From the NCBI GenBank assembly GCA_031969915.1, contig DALYJJ010000054.1, positions 1 through 36,573 of the forward strand: 36,573 bases of DNA. The letters are read 5' to 3'. The position numbers and the translations under genes were made by a program. Under the pieces are notes generated by a model that searched no databases, was not told the origin of the DNA, and saw nothing but the letters and a program-made list of their open reading frames with translations. Shown piece by piece: positions 1 to 7,314 of this stretch (positions are counted from its first letter, which is position 1; each line of letters begins with the position of its first letter). The DNA comes from DALYJJ01 sp031969915 (lineage in GTDB: Bacteria > Acidobacteriota > Terriglobia > Bryobacterales > Bryobacteraceae).

Positions 1-1
1 C

Positions 2-874
2 GCGCCTCTCGCGGCCGGGCTGCAAGCGGCGGTGGAGAAGAAGGTGGCGGAGATGGCCGGCGCGGGTGAGAACCTGTGCCTGGCGGGCGGCGTGTTCTTC
101 AACGGGCTGCTGGCCGCCGCGCTGGAGCGGTCTGAGAACTGGAAGAACGTCTTCGTGCAACCCGCGGCGGGCAACAACGGCACCGCCATCGGCGCCGTGC
201 TCCACGCCTGGCACGTCACCCATCAGCAGGAGAAACGGGTGCCCTTCGAGACCTTGGCCCTGGGCCCCGCCTACCGCGCCGAAGACATCAAGCAGGTCCT
301 GGAGAACTGCAAGCTCCGGTTCCGTGTGCTGCGCACCACCGAGGAACTGATCGACGCCGCCGTGAAGGAGATCGACGATCACAAGATCGTTGCCTGGATG
401 CACGGCCGGATGGAGTTCGGCCCGAGGGCGCTCGGCAACCGCAGCATCCTGGCGTCGCCGCTCGATCCCTACTCGACAGAAAACCTCAACGTCTACATCA
501 AGCACCGCGAGTCATTCCGCAAGTTCGCGGCCTCGGTGCCGGAAGAGGTGGCCGGCGAGTACTTCGAGGTGGGTCCGAACGCGCGGTTTCTTTCGACCAT
601 CGGCCGGGTACGGCCCCAACATCGCGAGCGGTTCCAGGCTGCGATTCTGGGCGACGGACTGGTGCGTGTGCACACCGTATCGGAGTCGGAGAATCCTTTG
701 TTCCACCGGTTGTTGCACGCCGCCGGAAAAGCCAACGGAGTCCCCGTGCTTTACAACACGTCCTTCAATCTGTTCGGCGACCCTTTGGTGTGCACGCCCC
801 GCGACGCCGTCCGGAGCTTCTACTCATCGGGAATCGACTCGATGTTTGTGGGCAATTTCCTGCTCGAAAAGTGA
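2..874 (+). CDS. Carbamoyltransferase, NodU/CmcH type, C-terminal part (5' end outside window)
   Basis: The open frame runs in from the left edge (readable from base 2), so the first GTG/ATG-like codons are not the real start. The visible ~290 residues match the C-terminal domain of NodU/CmcH carbamoyltransferases, which move a carbamoyl group from carbamoyl phosphate to a sugar or antibiotic hydroxyl through a carbamoyl-adenylate. Seen directly: the family block FGPRALGNRSILASP near the middle, followed by a RESFRKFAASVPEE segment where relatives usually read R..FRPFAP, and a YNTSFNLFGDPLVCTP block near the end. The N-terminal kinase-fold (TsaD-like) half lies upstream. The substrate cannot be told. 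It converges on sodC with 16 bp between the stop codons. Confidence 0.88.
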   Translation, partial: APLAAGLQAAVEKKVAEMAGAGENLCLAGGVFFNGLLAAALERSENWKNVFVQPAAGNNGTAIGAVLHAWHVTHQQEKRVPFETLALGPAYRAEDIKQVLENCKLRFRVLRTTEELIDAAVKEIDDHKIVAWMHGRMEFGPRALGNRSILASPLDPYSTENLNVYIKHRESFRKFAASVPEEVAGEYFEVGPNARFLSTIGRVRPQHRERFQAAILGDGLVRVHTVSESENPLFHRLLHAAGKANGVPVLYNTSFNLFGDPLVCTPRDAVRSFYSSGIDSMFVGNFLLEK

Positions 875-890
875 GCTCGCCGCCGGGCTG

Positions 891-1397
891 CTACCGCGTC
901 ACGACGCCGCAGGCGATCCGCTTGCCCGCCGCGCCCGCGGGATCGGACTTCAGATCGTCGATGCCTTCGTGAACGACGATCGACGTTCCGCCATCCTTGA
1001 GCAGTGAATCGTCGCCCGGGCCGAGCTTGATGCCCGCCGCGAACGCGGTGTACTTCGCCGTGCCGTTCGGCAGAACGACGAGGTTGCCCAGGTCGCCGGC
1101 GTGCGCGCCCTTCGGATTCAACTGCCCATGCTCGTGCTTGGCCGGGTTGAAGTGCCCGCCGGCGGATTGGAACGCCGGCCCTTCGCACTTGCCCGTTTCG
1201 TGGATGTGCACGGCGCGCATGCCCGGAGTGAGCTTGGTGATCTCGATGTCGACTCTCACGCCGTCCGTCATCGTGGTGAGAGTCGCCATGCCCACGCGGA
1301 CTCCTTCGGCGGTCTTCAACTCCGCCACCAGTTTCTTCGGCGCGGCCTGGCCGAAAGCCAGGATCGCGGGCAATAGGAAAAGCGCCAATCGTTTCAT
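891..1397 (-). CDS. sodC: Cu/Zn superoxide dismutase, periplasmic
   Basis: A 168-aa protein with an N-terminal signal peptide (hydrophobic residues 4-16, likely cut after AFGQA). It dismutates superoxide to oxygen and hydrogen peroxide in the periplasm. All metal ligands are visible: copper His64, His66, His82 and His143; zinc His82 (bridging), His90, His99 and Asp102. The Cys71/Cys163 pair can form the structural disulfide. Length and motif spacing are normal for bacterial SodC. It follows the acyl-CoA dehydrogenase gene on the same strand after 39 bp, which contain a GC-rich inverted repeat and a TACACT hexamer 8 nt before the ATG. It may therefore have its own near-leaderless promoter instead of being read only from the upstream operon. 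Confidence 0.95.
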   Translation of the reverse strand: MKRLALFLLPAILAFGQAAPKKLVAELKTAEGVRVGMATLTTMTDGVRVDIEITKLTPGMRAVHIHETGKCEGPAFQSAGGHFNPAKHEHGQLNPKGAHAGDLGNLVVLPNGTAKYTAFAAGIKLGPGDDSLLKDGGTSIVVHEGIDDLKSDPAGAAGKRIACGVVTR

Positions 1398-1405
1398 CAG
1401 TAGAG

Positions 1406-1433
1406 AGTGTAGCGCGGCCCCGCGCGGCGCGGG
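1406..1433 (-). promoter_or_regulatory. sodC upstream region: -10-like hexamer and GC inverted repeat
   Basis: On the minus strand TACACT (1411-1406) ends 8 nt before the sodC ATG. Just upstream is a perfect 7-bp inverted repeat, CCCGCGC/GCGCGGG, at 1419-1433 with a single central base. It could be an operator or a weak hairpin ending the upstream operon; no T-tract follows it. Functional assignment is inference. Confidence 0.35.
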
Positions 1434-1436
1434 CGG

Positions 1437-2609
1437 TCAGTCCTTTTTCAGCTCCATGCGCGCCACGGCTTCGCGATGGACCTCGTCCGGACCATCCGCC
1501 AGACGCAGCGTCCGCACATGCGCCCACGCTTCGGCCAGGAAAGTATCCGGGCCGACACCGGCGCCGCCGTGGGCCTGGATGGCGCGATCGATCACCCGCA
1601 GGGCGACGTTCGGCGCAACCACCTTGATCATCGCAATCTCGGCGCGCGCCGCCTTGTTGCCCGCCTTGTCCATCAGGTACGCCGCCTTCATGGTCAGCAG
1701 CCGCGCCTGCTCGAGTTCCATCCGCGATTCGGCGATCCAGTCGCGCACCGTCCCCTGCTCCGCCAGGGTCTTGCCGAAGGCCACGCGGCCCTTGGCGCGG
1801 CGGCACATCAGCTCCAGGGCGCGCTCGGCGATGCCGATCGTGCGCATGCAATGGTGGATGCGGCCCGGTCCCAGACGGCCCTGCGCGATTTCGAAGCCGC
1901 GGCCTTCGCCTAAAAGGAGGTTGTCCGCCGGTACGCGCACGTTGTCGAACTCGATCTCGGCATGGCCGTGCGGCGCGTGATCGTACCCGAAGACGGTGAG
2001 CAGGCGCTTCACGCGCACGCCCGGCGCGTCCATCGGGGCGAGAATCATCGAATGCCGCTGGTGTTTGGGGCCCTCAGGATTGCTCAGGCCGAGGAAGATG
2101 GTCACGCGGCAGCGGGGGTCGCCCGCGCCGGAGATCCACCACTTGGTTCCGTTCAGGAGATAGGAATCGCCGTCGCGCCGGATGGTGGCGGCAACGTTGG
2201 TGGCGTCGGAGGAGGCCACCGCGGGCTCGGTCATCGAAAAGCACGAGCGGATCTCGCCGGCAAGCAGCGGCTCCAGCCACCGCTTCTTCTGTTCTGGTGA
2301 TCCGTAGCGGGCCAGGACTTCCATGTTGCCCGTGTCGGGGGCCGAGCAATTGAATACTTCAGGCCCCCAGAAAGTGCGGCCCATGATCTCGGCGAGCGGC
2401 GCGTAGTCCAGATTCGAGAGTTCCAGGAACAGGTTCCACAGGCCCGCCGCGCGCGCCTTGGGCTTCAACTCTTCGACGACGGGAACGGGTTGCCAGCCGA
2501 GGGCCGCCACCTCCTCGCGCCAGCGCCGTTCGTTGGGGTAGATGTGCTCGGCCTGGAAATCGGCGAGGCGCTGCTGCAAATCACGGGCGCGTTCGGATGT
2601 TTCAAACAT
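1437..2609 (-). CDS. Acyl-CoA dehydrogenase, ACAD10/11 (LvaC-like) type
   Basis: A 390-aa FAD flavoprotein of the acyl-CoA dehydrogenase family. Seen: the fold blocks EVFNCSAPDTGNMEVLARYG, CFSMTEPAVASSDATN and NGTKWWISGAGD, and a C-terminal ADGPDEVHR segment (about residues 371-379). As I recall them, these match the dehydrogenase domain of human ACAD11 more closely than short- or medium-chain enzymes. I start at the ATG at 2609, not further upstream, because the upstream extension would run into the preceding gene, which ends at 2614. Family knowledge: in LvaC and ACAD11 this domain acts on a 4-phosphoacyl-CoA made by an APH-type kinase. Such a kinase is encoded two genes upstream, so the same role is inferred here. 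Confidence 0.93.
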   Translation of the reverse strand: MFETSERARDLQQRLADFQAEHIYPNERRWREEVAALGWQPVPVVEELKPKARAAGLWNLFLELSNLDYAPLAEIMGRTFWGPEVFNCSAPDTGNMEVLARYGSPEQKKRWLEPLLAGEIRSCFSMTEPAVASSDATNVAATIRRDGDSYLLNGTKWWISGAGDPRCRVTIFLGLSNPEGPKHQRHSMILAPMDAPGVRVKRLLTVFGYDHAPHGHAEIEFDNVRVPADNLLLGEGRGFEIAQGRLGPGRIHHCMRTIGIAERALELMCRRAKGRVAFGKTLAEQGTVRDWIAESRMELEQARLLTMKAAYLMDKAGNKAARAEIAMIKVVAPNVALRVIDRAIQAHGGAGVGPDTFLAEAWAHVRTLRLADGPDEVHREAVARMELKKD

Positions 2610-2613
2610 AAGT

Positions 2614-3315
2614 TCACCGGTGTGTGCGCAACGCCGGCTCCAGGTGGGGCGCGGCGTTGAAGTAGAACAGATCATACTCCTCGCCGCGGCGGCGCAGGGT
2701 GGTGATTCCGGTATTGAACTGGGCGCCGGCCAGGGGCAGGATCTTCCGCGCGCCCGCTCCCAGGGCGAGCTTCACCCAGATCGAGATGGGCGTCGCGGAA
2801 GTGAAGATAGCCACCGATTCGTCCGGGCCGTGCCCGTCCAGCAGCCCGGCGCAGGAGGCGACGCGGTCCTGAAACCCCTGCCAGCTTTCACCGGGATAAT
2901 CGAAGCGTCCTTCCACCCAGGCCCGCACGACGGCCATGTCGCAGCGCGACCACTGGCGCTGCACTTCGTTCTCCGGGTCGCGCGCGGCGGCGCGAAGAAT
3001 CTCATACTCGGCGCGGAACTGGGGATCGATTGCAGCGATCTTCGCGGCGTGGAAACGGAACACGTCGTCGAGGTCGAACTCGTTCCAACCGGCGTGGACG
3101 GTGAAGCCGGGCAGGTCCACGCCCGCCGCCAGGACCTCGGCGGCGGTCTCGCGCTGGCGGCGCAGTTCGCCGCAGTAGGCGGCCGTGAAGCGGATTCCCT
3201 CACGCACCAGGTGCTCTCCGAGCAAGCGCGACTGCCGCCGGCCGGTCTCGGAAAGGGTGTCGTAGTTGGTGCGGATGCCCGCTTGTCCGTGGCGGAAGAA
3301 GTAGATCAGACTCAA
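2614..3315 (-). CDS. Histidine phosphatase (phosphoglycerate mutase-like), second catalytic His absent
   Basis: A 233-aa histidine phosphatase superfamily protein. The N-terminal RHG motif (Arg8-His9-Gly10) carries the phosphorylated histidine, and Arg52/Arg53 and Glu79 sit where the family binds phosphate and donates a proton. The second conserved histidine, normally in a T/S-H-G motif, is not there: the strand reads FTSATPIS, with Ser173 at the usual His position. Related subfamilies also lack it, so activity is not excluded. The start is TTG at 3315, overlapping the kinase stop codon (TTGA); there is no usable ATG before residue 127. It lies between the kinase and the dehydrogenase (4-bp gap to the latter), suggesting a substrate phosphorylated by the kinase. 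Confidence 0.82.
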   Translation of the reverse strand: MSLIYFFRHGQAGIRTNYDTLSETGRRQSRLLGEHLVREGIRFTAAYCGELRRQRETAAEVLAAGVDLPGFTVHAGWNEFDLDDVFRFHAAKIAAIDPQFRAEYEILRAAARDPENEVQRQWSRCDMAVVRAWVEGRFDYPGESWQGFQDRVASCAGLLDGHGPDESVAIFTSATPISIWVKLALGAGARKILPLAGAQFNTGITTLRRRGEEYDLFYFNAAPHLEPALRTHR

Positions 3316-4316
3316 GCGGCCCGCTCCGCCAGGCGCGCGGCCGTGCGGGCCAACTGTTCGACCACAGCGCCGAAGCCGGCGAAGCGCTGGTCCTGCGTTT
3401 GCCCGCGCAGCCAGCGGACGTAGATCTGTTGCACGATCACGATGAGTTTGAACACCCCGAACACTTCATAGTACGGGAGCCGCGAGAGATCGCGTCCGGT
3501 GCGCGCCGCGTAGCGCTCAACGATTTGGTCGCGGGACCACCAGCCCGGGCCGCATGTGAACGGCGGTTCCGGCAGTTCGGCGTGCGCCCAGTAACAAAGC
3601 GAAACGCCGAGTTCGAAGAGGGGATCGCCGATGGTGGCCATTTCCCAGTCGAGGAGCGCGGCAACGCGCGGGCGCTCCGATTCGGTGAACATCAGGTTGT
3701 CGAGTTTGTAATCGTTGTGGATGAGCCCGGGCGCGCCGCTTTCGGGAATGGAAGTGGCGAGCCAGCGCACCACCTGATCGATCGCGGCGATTTCCTTGTC
3801 CGCAGCCTTGCGCCAGCGGTCGATCCAGCCGGCGACCTGTCGCGAAAGGAAACCCTCCGGCTTGCCGAGCGCGAGCAGTCCAGTCTTCTCGAGGTCGAGG
3901 CTGTGGAGTTCGATCAGCGTGTCCAGGAACGCCTCGCTGAGCGGCGGCGCGAGCTCCACCGGCGCGGATGTCCGGTAGATGGCGCCGCGGCGCCGCTCCA
4001 TCAGAAAGAACGGCGCTCCGAGAACCGCCTGGTCTTCGCACAGCGCGATGGGCTTGGGCGCGGCGGGGAACACGGGGTGCAGGGCCGCGAGCAACCGGTA
4101 TTCGCGCGCCATGTCGTGCGCCCTCGGGGCAACGGGGCCCAGCGGCGGACGGCGCAGCACCCATTCGCCGCCGGCGGCGGCGACCAGGTAAGTGAGGTTC
4201 GAATGTCCTCCCGGAAACTGCTGGAGTGTGAGGGGCCCAGCGCCCATCCAAGCCTCCAGAGCGGCGAGGTCCAATTCCTCACCCGGGCGAACATTGCCGG
4301 CGTCGGGTGCGCTCAT
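3312..4316 (-). CDS. APH-family small-molecule kinase, ACAD10/11 N-domain or LvaA-like
   Basis: A 334-aa kinase-fold protein. Seen: a nucleotide-binding loop FPGGHSNLTY (residues 34-43), the catalytic loop HNDYKLDN (His200, Asp202, Asn207) and the metal-binding DWE at Asp223 followed by MATIGDPLFELG. These are the signatures of the subgroup that forms the N-terminal part of ACAD10/ACAD11, and of LvaA, which phosphorylates 4-hydroxyvaleryl-CoA. It is not likely to be a drug-resistance enzyme, because it sits in an operon with the matching acyl-CoA dehydrogenase. The ATG at 4316 overlaps the VOC stop codon (ATGA), so translation is probably coupled. Natural substrate inferred: a 4-hydroxyacyl-CoA of unknown chain length. 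Confidence 0.87.
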   Translation of the reverse strand: MSAPDAGNVRPGEELDLAALEAWMGAGPLTLQQFPGGHSNLTYLVAAAGGEWVLRRPPLGPVAPRAHDMAREYRLLAALHPVFPAAPKPIALCEDQAVLGAPFFLMERRRGAIYRTSAPVELAPPLSEAFLDTLIELHSLDLEKTGLLALGKPEGFLSRQVAGWIDRWRKAADKEIAAIDQVVRWLATSIPESGAPGLIHNDYKLDNLMFTESERPRVAALLDWEMATIGDPLFELGVSLCYWAHAELPEPPFTCGPGWWSRDQIVERYAARTGRDLSRLPYYEVFGVFKLIVIVQQIYVRWLRGQTQDQRFAGFGAVVEQLARTAARLAERAA

Positions 4317-5107
4317 GCCGCGGCCGTCATGGAGAGCACAGTGAACCAGGCGCCCTGCGGATCGCGAAGCAGTGCGAACTCGCCGACGCCGGCGATGGGC
4401 GTGGCGCCGAACTGCACGTTCGCTCCCAGGTCCTTCGCCAGTTGCACGGATTCGGCGCAATCGGCCACCAGGAAGTACGGCATCCAGTGCGGCGGAACGC
4501 CTTGCATTTCGAGCAGGCCGCCGATGGACTGGTGGGCAAGCTGCCATTCCACATAGTCCACCTGCTTGTCCGGCAGGCCCGATTTCACACGCTTCGCGGT
4601 CCACGGAAACAGGGCCGTGTAGAAGGCGACGGCGGCGTTCGCATCCGGCGTCATCAGCTCCGGCCAGCAGAGCGTTCCGGGCACATTGGCGATGCGCGCG
4701 CCGATGTGATCGCGCGCCTGCCAGAGCGCGAAGGTGGCGCCCTGCGGGTCCTTGCACATGGCCATCCGTCCACTGGTGCGGACGTCGAACGGGCCGGCGA
4801 GAACAGTGCCGCCCAGTTCCTTCACCTTGGCCGCGCAGGCATCGGCGTCGGCGGTGGCGACGTAGATGGCCCAGTGCGGGGGCACGCCGGCGTGCTCCGG
4901 ACGCAAGGCGTACATCGCGGCGTGCTGCTGGCCCTGGGTCTTGAACATGGTGTATGTTTCACCCGGCCCCATCGGCACGTCTTCGACGGTCCAGCCGAAG
5001 AGACCGGTGTAGAACTCGCGGGCCGCGGCGGTGTTTGTGGCGCCCAGTTCCACCCAGCAGAAGGCGCCCGCCGGGTGTCGGTGGATGATCGGCACGTGTG
5101 AACTCAT
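4313..5107 (-). CDS. Two-domain VOC (glyoxalase/bleomycin-resistance) family protein
   Basis: A 264-aa cytoplasmic protein made of two vicinal-oxygen-chelate modules, about residues 10-125 and 133-260. Both open with a similar pattern, CWVELGATNTAAAREFYTGLFGW and CWPELMTPDANAAVAFYTALFPW (first and second copy), and each ends with a DPQGA(T/W)F strand. Such proteins are metal-dependent lyases, epimerases or binding proteins; the exact reaction cannot be read from sequence. The start at ATG 5107 is chosen because the first VOC motif follows directly, because the longer frame crosses the divergent DUF1080 gene, and because a good promoter lies just upstream. It is the first gene of the four-gene operon with the APH-type kinase. 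Confidence 0.85.
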   Translation of the reverse strand: MSSHVPIIHRHPAGAFCWVELGATNTAAAREFYTGLFGWTVEDVPMGPGETYTMFKTQGQQHAAMYALRPEHAGVPPHWAIYVATADADACAAKVKELGGTVLAGPFDVRTSGRMAMCKDPQGATFALWQARDHIGARIANVPGTLCWPELMTPDANAAVAFYTALFPWTAKRVKSGLPDKQVDYVEWQLAHQSIGGLLEMQGVPPHWMPYFLVADCAESVQLAKDLGANVQFGATPIAGVGEFALLRDPQGAWFTVLSMTAAA

Positions 5108-5116
5108 GAAGGCCCG

Positions 5117-5145
5117 AGTATACCTCGCCTGCGATAAGCTGTCAG
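5117..5145 (-). promoter_or_regulatory. Promoter of the VOC-kinase-phosphatase-dehydrogenase operon
   Basis: On the minus strand CTGACA (5145-5140, 5/6 to the -35 consensus) is followed after 17 bp by TATACT (5122-5117, 5/6 to the -10 consensus). The -10 box ends 9 nt before the ATG at 5107, so the predicted transcript starts only 2-4 nt upstream of the start codon. This is the best-formed promoter in the window. Confidence 0.65.
5135..5140 (+). promoter_or_regulatory. -10-like element of the DUF1080 gene
   Basis: TAAGCT ends 7 nt before the ATG at 5148, the spacing expected for a leaderless mRNA. No Shine-Dalgarno sequence is visible and no clear -35 box is present. The same 11-base context (TGCGATAAGCT) recurs at 22270-22280 before the Gfo/Idh gene. 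Confidence 0.4.
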
Positions 5146-5147
5146 CC

Positions 5148-6365
5148 ATGAAATCGGCTCTGATTCTCCTGGTCTGCGCCGCGGCCGCCTCCGGCGCGGA
5201 GCCCAAGTTTGTGAAGCTCTTCAACGGCAAGAATTTGAAGGGCTGGGAACAATGCAACGGCAAGGCGAAGTACCACGTGGAGGACAAGGCCATCGTGGGG
5301 ACCACGGTGGAGGGCAGCCCGAACAGCTTTCTCTGCACCGAGCGCGAGTACGGCGACTTCGTGCTTGAGTTCGAAGTGAAGGTGGACCCGGTGTTGAACT
5401 CCGGCGTGCAGATCCGTTCCCATCGCCACGACGCGGAGCGCGTGGTGCGCTTCTCGGATGGCAAGCAGGTGCGGAACTGGAAGATCCCGGCGGGGCGCTT
5501 CCACGGCTACCAGGTGGAGATCGCGAACAACAAGGACGGCAGTTCCGGCGGCATCTACGACGAGGCGCGGCGCGGCTGGCTGAAGGATCCGGCGAAAGAC
5601 CCCGTGGCGAGCAAGGCGTTCAAGGACAACGAGTGGAACCTGTATCGCGTGGAGGCCGTCGGCGACCGCCTGCGCACGTGGGTGAACGGCGTGCCGGTCG
5701 TCGAGGTGATCGATTCCTGGGATCTGAGCGGCTACATCGGATTGCAGGTGCACTCGTTCAAGGGCGAGAAGCCCGCGCAGGTGCGGTGGCGGAACATCCG
5801 CATTCAGGACCTGGGCCGGCACACCTGGAAGCGCGTGTGGGACGGCAGCACGATGACGGGCTGGACGCCCCGCGGCGGAGGAAGCTGGAAGATCGAAGAA
5901 GGCGCGCTGCATGGAGCCAGTGTCGCGGGCGATACGCGCGTCGGTTACCTGGTGAGCGACGAGTCCTTTAAGGATCTGACGCTGCGCTGGAAGACCAAGA
6001 TCACCAAAGGCAACAGCGGGCTTTTCATTCGAAGCGAACCCAAGACGCTGGCGGCGTATGAAGTGGAGATCGACGCGCAGAAGCGCATGGGCGGCTTCTG
6101 GGAGACGGGCGGTCGCAACTGGGTGACTGGACCGGAGGACAACGCAGGCGCCGCGGCCAACGACTGGAACGACCTTACCGCGCACTTGCACGGGCACCGG
6201 ATCGTCTTTCAGTTGAACGGAGCGACCACCGTGGAACTGCCCAACGACGAGAAGGGACGCACCGAGGGAGTGCTCGCGCTGCAGGTGCACGGACGCATGG
6301 AGACCGATGTGTGGTTCAAGGACCTGGAAGTCCTCGTGCCCGAAGCGAAGACCAAGAAGAAGTAG
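5148..6365 (+). CDS. Secreted two-domain 3-keto-disaccharide hydrolase family protein (DUF1080)
   Basis: A 405-aa protein with a signal peptide (residues 1-17, cleavage near ASGA) and two tandem DUF1080 jelly-roll domains, about 20-225 and 226-400. The first opens with KLFNGKNLKGWE, the second with RVWDGSTMTGW; both match the usual LF(N/D)GK.L.GW start. Characterised members cleave 3-keto-glucosides; others may only bind sugars. The start is ATG 5148, since the longer frame would cover the divergent VOC gene and remove the signal peptide from the N-terminus. It probably acts in the periplasm. A Tat-exported Gfo/Idh oxidoreductase that could make 3-keto sugars is encoded at 22310-23704, but not in the same operon. 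It ends 3 bp from the converging DUF3592 gene. Confidence 0.88.
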   Translation: MKSALILLVCAAAASGAEPKFVKLFNGKNLKGWEQCNGKAKYHVEDKAIVGTTVEGSPNSFLCTEREYGDFVLEFEVKVDPVLNSGVQIRSHRHDAERVVRFSDGKQVRNWKIPAGRFHGYQVEIANNKDGSSGGIYDEARRGWLKDPAKDPVASKAFKDNEWNLYRVEAVGDRLRTWVNGVPVVEVIDSWDLSGYIGLQVHSFKGEKPAQVRWRNIRIQDLGRHTWKRVWDGSTMTGWTPRGGGSWKIEEGALHGASVAGDTRVGYLVSDESFKDLTLRWKTKITKGNSGLFIRSEPKTLAAYEVEIDAQKRMGGFWETGGRNWVTGPEDNAGAAANDWNDLTAHLHGHRIVFQLNGATTVELPNDEKGRTEGVLALQVHGRMETDVWFKDLEVLVPEAKTKKK

Positions 6366-6368
6366 CGC

Positions 6369-7313
6369 CTATCGCGCTTCGATGCGCCGCAGCAGCCGGT
6401 CGAGATCGGCGCGCGGCTCCAGGGTGCCGCTGACCACGCCGAGGTGGCGGCCGTTGCGGTCGTAGAGGAACACGCTGCCCGTGCCGCGGCGCTCCGCCTT
6501 GGCGATGTCCGAGAAGCCGATCGCCTTTTCACTGAAGCGGTCGGTGAGGCGCAGAGTCTCGCCGTCGGCGACCACCAGCGTGGAGCGCGTCGATAGGAAG
6601 TTCCAAACGGTGAACGCGAGGAAGGCGAGCACGAGCAGCACGGAGATCCCGCGCCCGATGCCCCATTCGCCGAAGGGCAGCAACACCAGGACGGTGAGGA
6701 TCGCCGCGACGCCGAGCCAGAGGATGGTTCCCTTATGCGCGGATGGCCCTTCGCGCAGCTCCAGGCGGCCCGTGTCACGGCGCAGCGGCATCGACGGCGC
6801 CGGCACGGCGGCCTCCTCTTCCGCTTCGCCGTCATCCTCGTCGGGGATCTTCTCACCGGCCGCGATGCGCCGTTCCATCTCCGCACGAAGCTCCTCGCTG
6901 CGCCTGAACGTCCGGTCCATCTCGCCGACGCTCTGCCAGACGAACACCGCGGATCCGAGCAGGACGGCGGCGAAGAAGCCGAGCATGCTGAAACCGATCC
7001 AGAAGTCCTTGAAGCTGACGTCGCGGCGCTTCTCGGGATTCTCGGGGTTCACGAGCAGCTCGAACTGCTCGCCTGTCGAGCGGCGCGTCACGCCGCGGCT
7101 GATCTTCTGGGTGAAACGAACCTTACGGCCGTTGATGGAGAACTCGGCGTCGTACGCGCCGAAGTCCCCCACCGCGACCACCTTCACTCCCACGCGCCGC
7201 CAACTACGCGAGGCGCTCCACGCCTCCGAGGCCATGCCCCACATGACCCACAGCAGGAAACCAGCGATGGGCAGGAGAACGGCCATGAACACGTAACGCA
7301 TGGTGCCGGGCAT
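6369..7313 (-). CDS. DUF3592-type membrane protein
   Basis: A 314-aa membrane protein. Hydrophobic segments lie near residues 7-25, 105-128, 198-216 and 220-240, giving about four membrane passes. Between the first two is a domain typical of DUF3592 (about residues 40-95, ending in a VNPENPEKRRDVSF-type strand). An acidic stretch rich in Glu and Asp follows the second helix. The last 70 residues look like a soluble domain. Function unknown. ATG 7313 or ATG 7301 could start it; 7313 is taken because it lies 1 bp after the msrB stop, which suggests coupled translation. It is the last gene of the methyltransferase-ABM-ADH-msrB unit. Confidence 0.72.
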   Translation of the reverse strand: MPGTMRYVFMAVLLPIAGFLLWVMWGMASEAWSASRSWRRVGVKVVAVGDFGAYDAEFSINGRKVRFTQKISRGVTRRSTGEQFELLVNPENPEKRRDVSFKDFWIGFSMLGFFAAVLLGSAVFVWQSVGEMDRTFRRSEELRAEMERRIAAGEKIPDEDDGEAEEEAAVPAPSMPLRRDTGRLELREGPSAHKGTILWLGVAAILTVLVLLPFGEWGIGRGISVLLVLAFLAFTVWNFLSTRSTLVVADGETLRLTDRFSEKAIGFSDIAKAERRGTGSVFLYDRNGRHLGVVSGTLEPRADLDRLLRRIEAR

Positions 7314-7314
7314 A

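Noticed and set aside
3312..4316. Aminoglycoside-resistance phosphotransferase
   Set aside because: The kinase fold is shared, but the ACAD10/11-like motifs and the operon with an ACAD11-type dehydrogenase argue against drug resistance.
6364..6378. Small hairpin AGCGC/GCGCT at the DUF1080 and DUF3592 gene ends
   Set aside because: Only 5 bp, mostly coding for the opposing gene, no T-tract: too weak to call a terminator.
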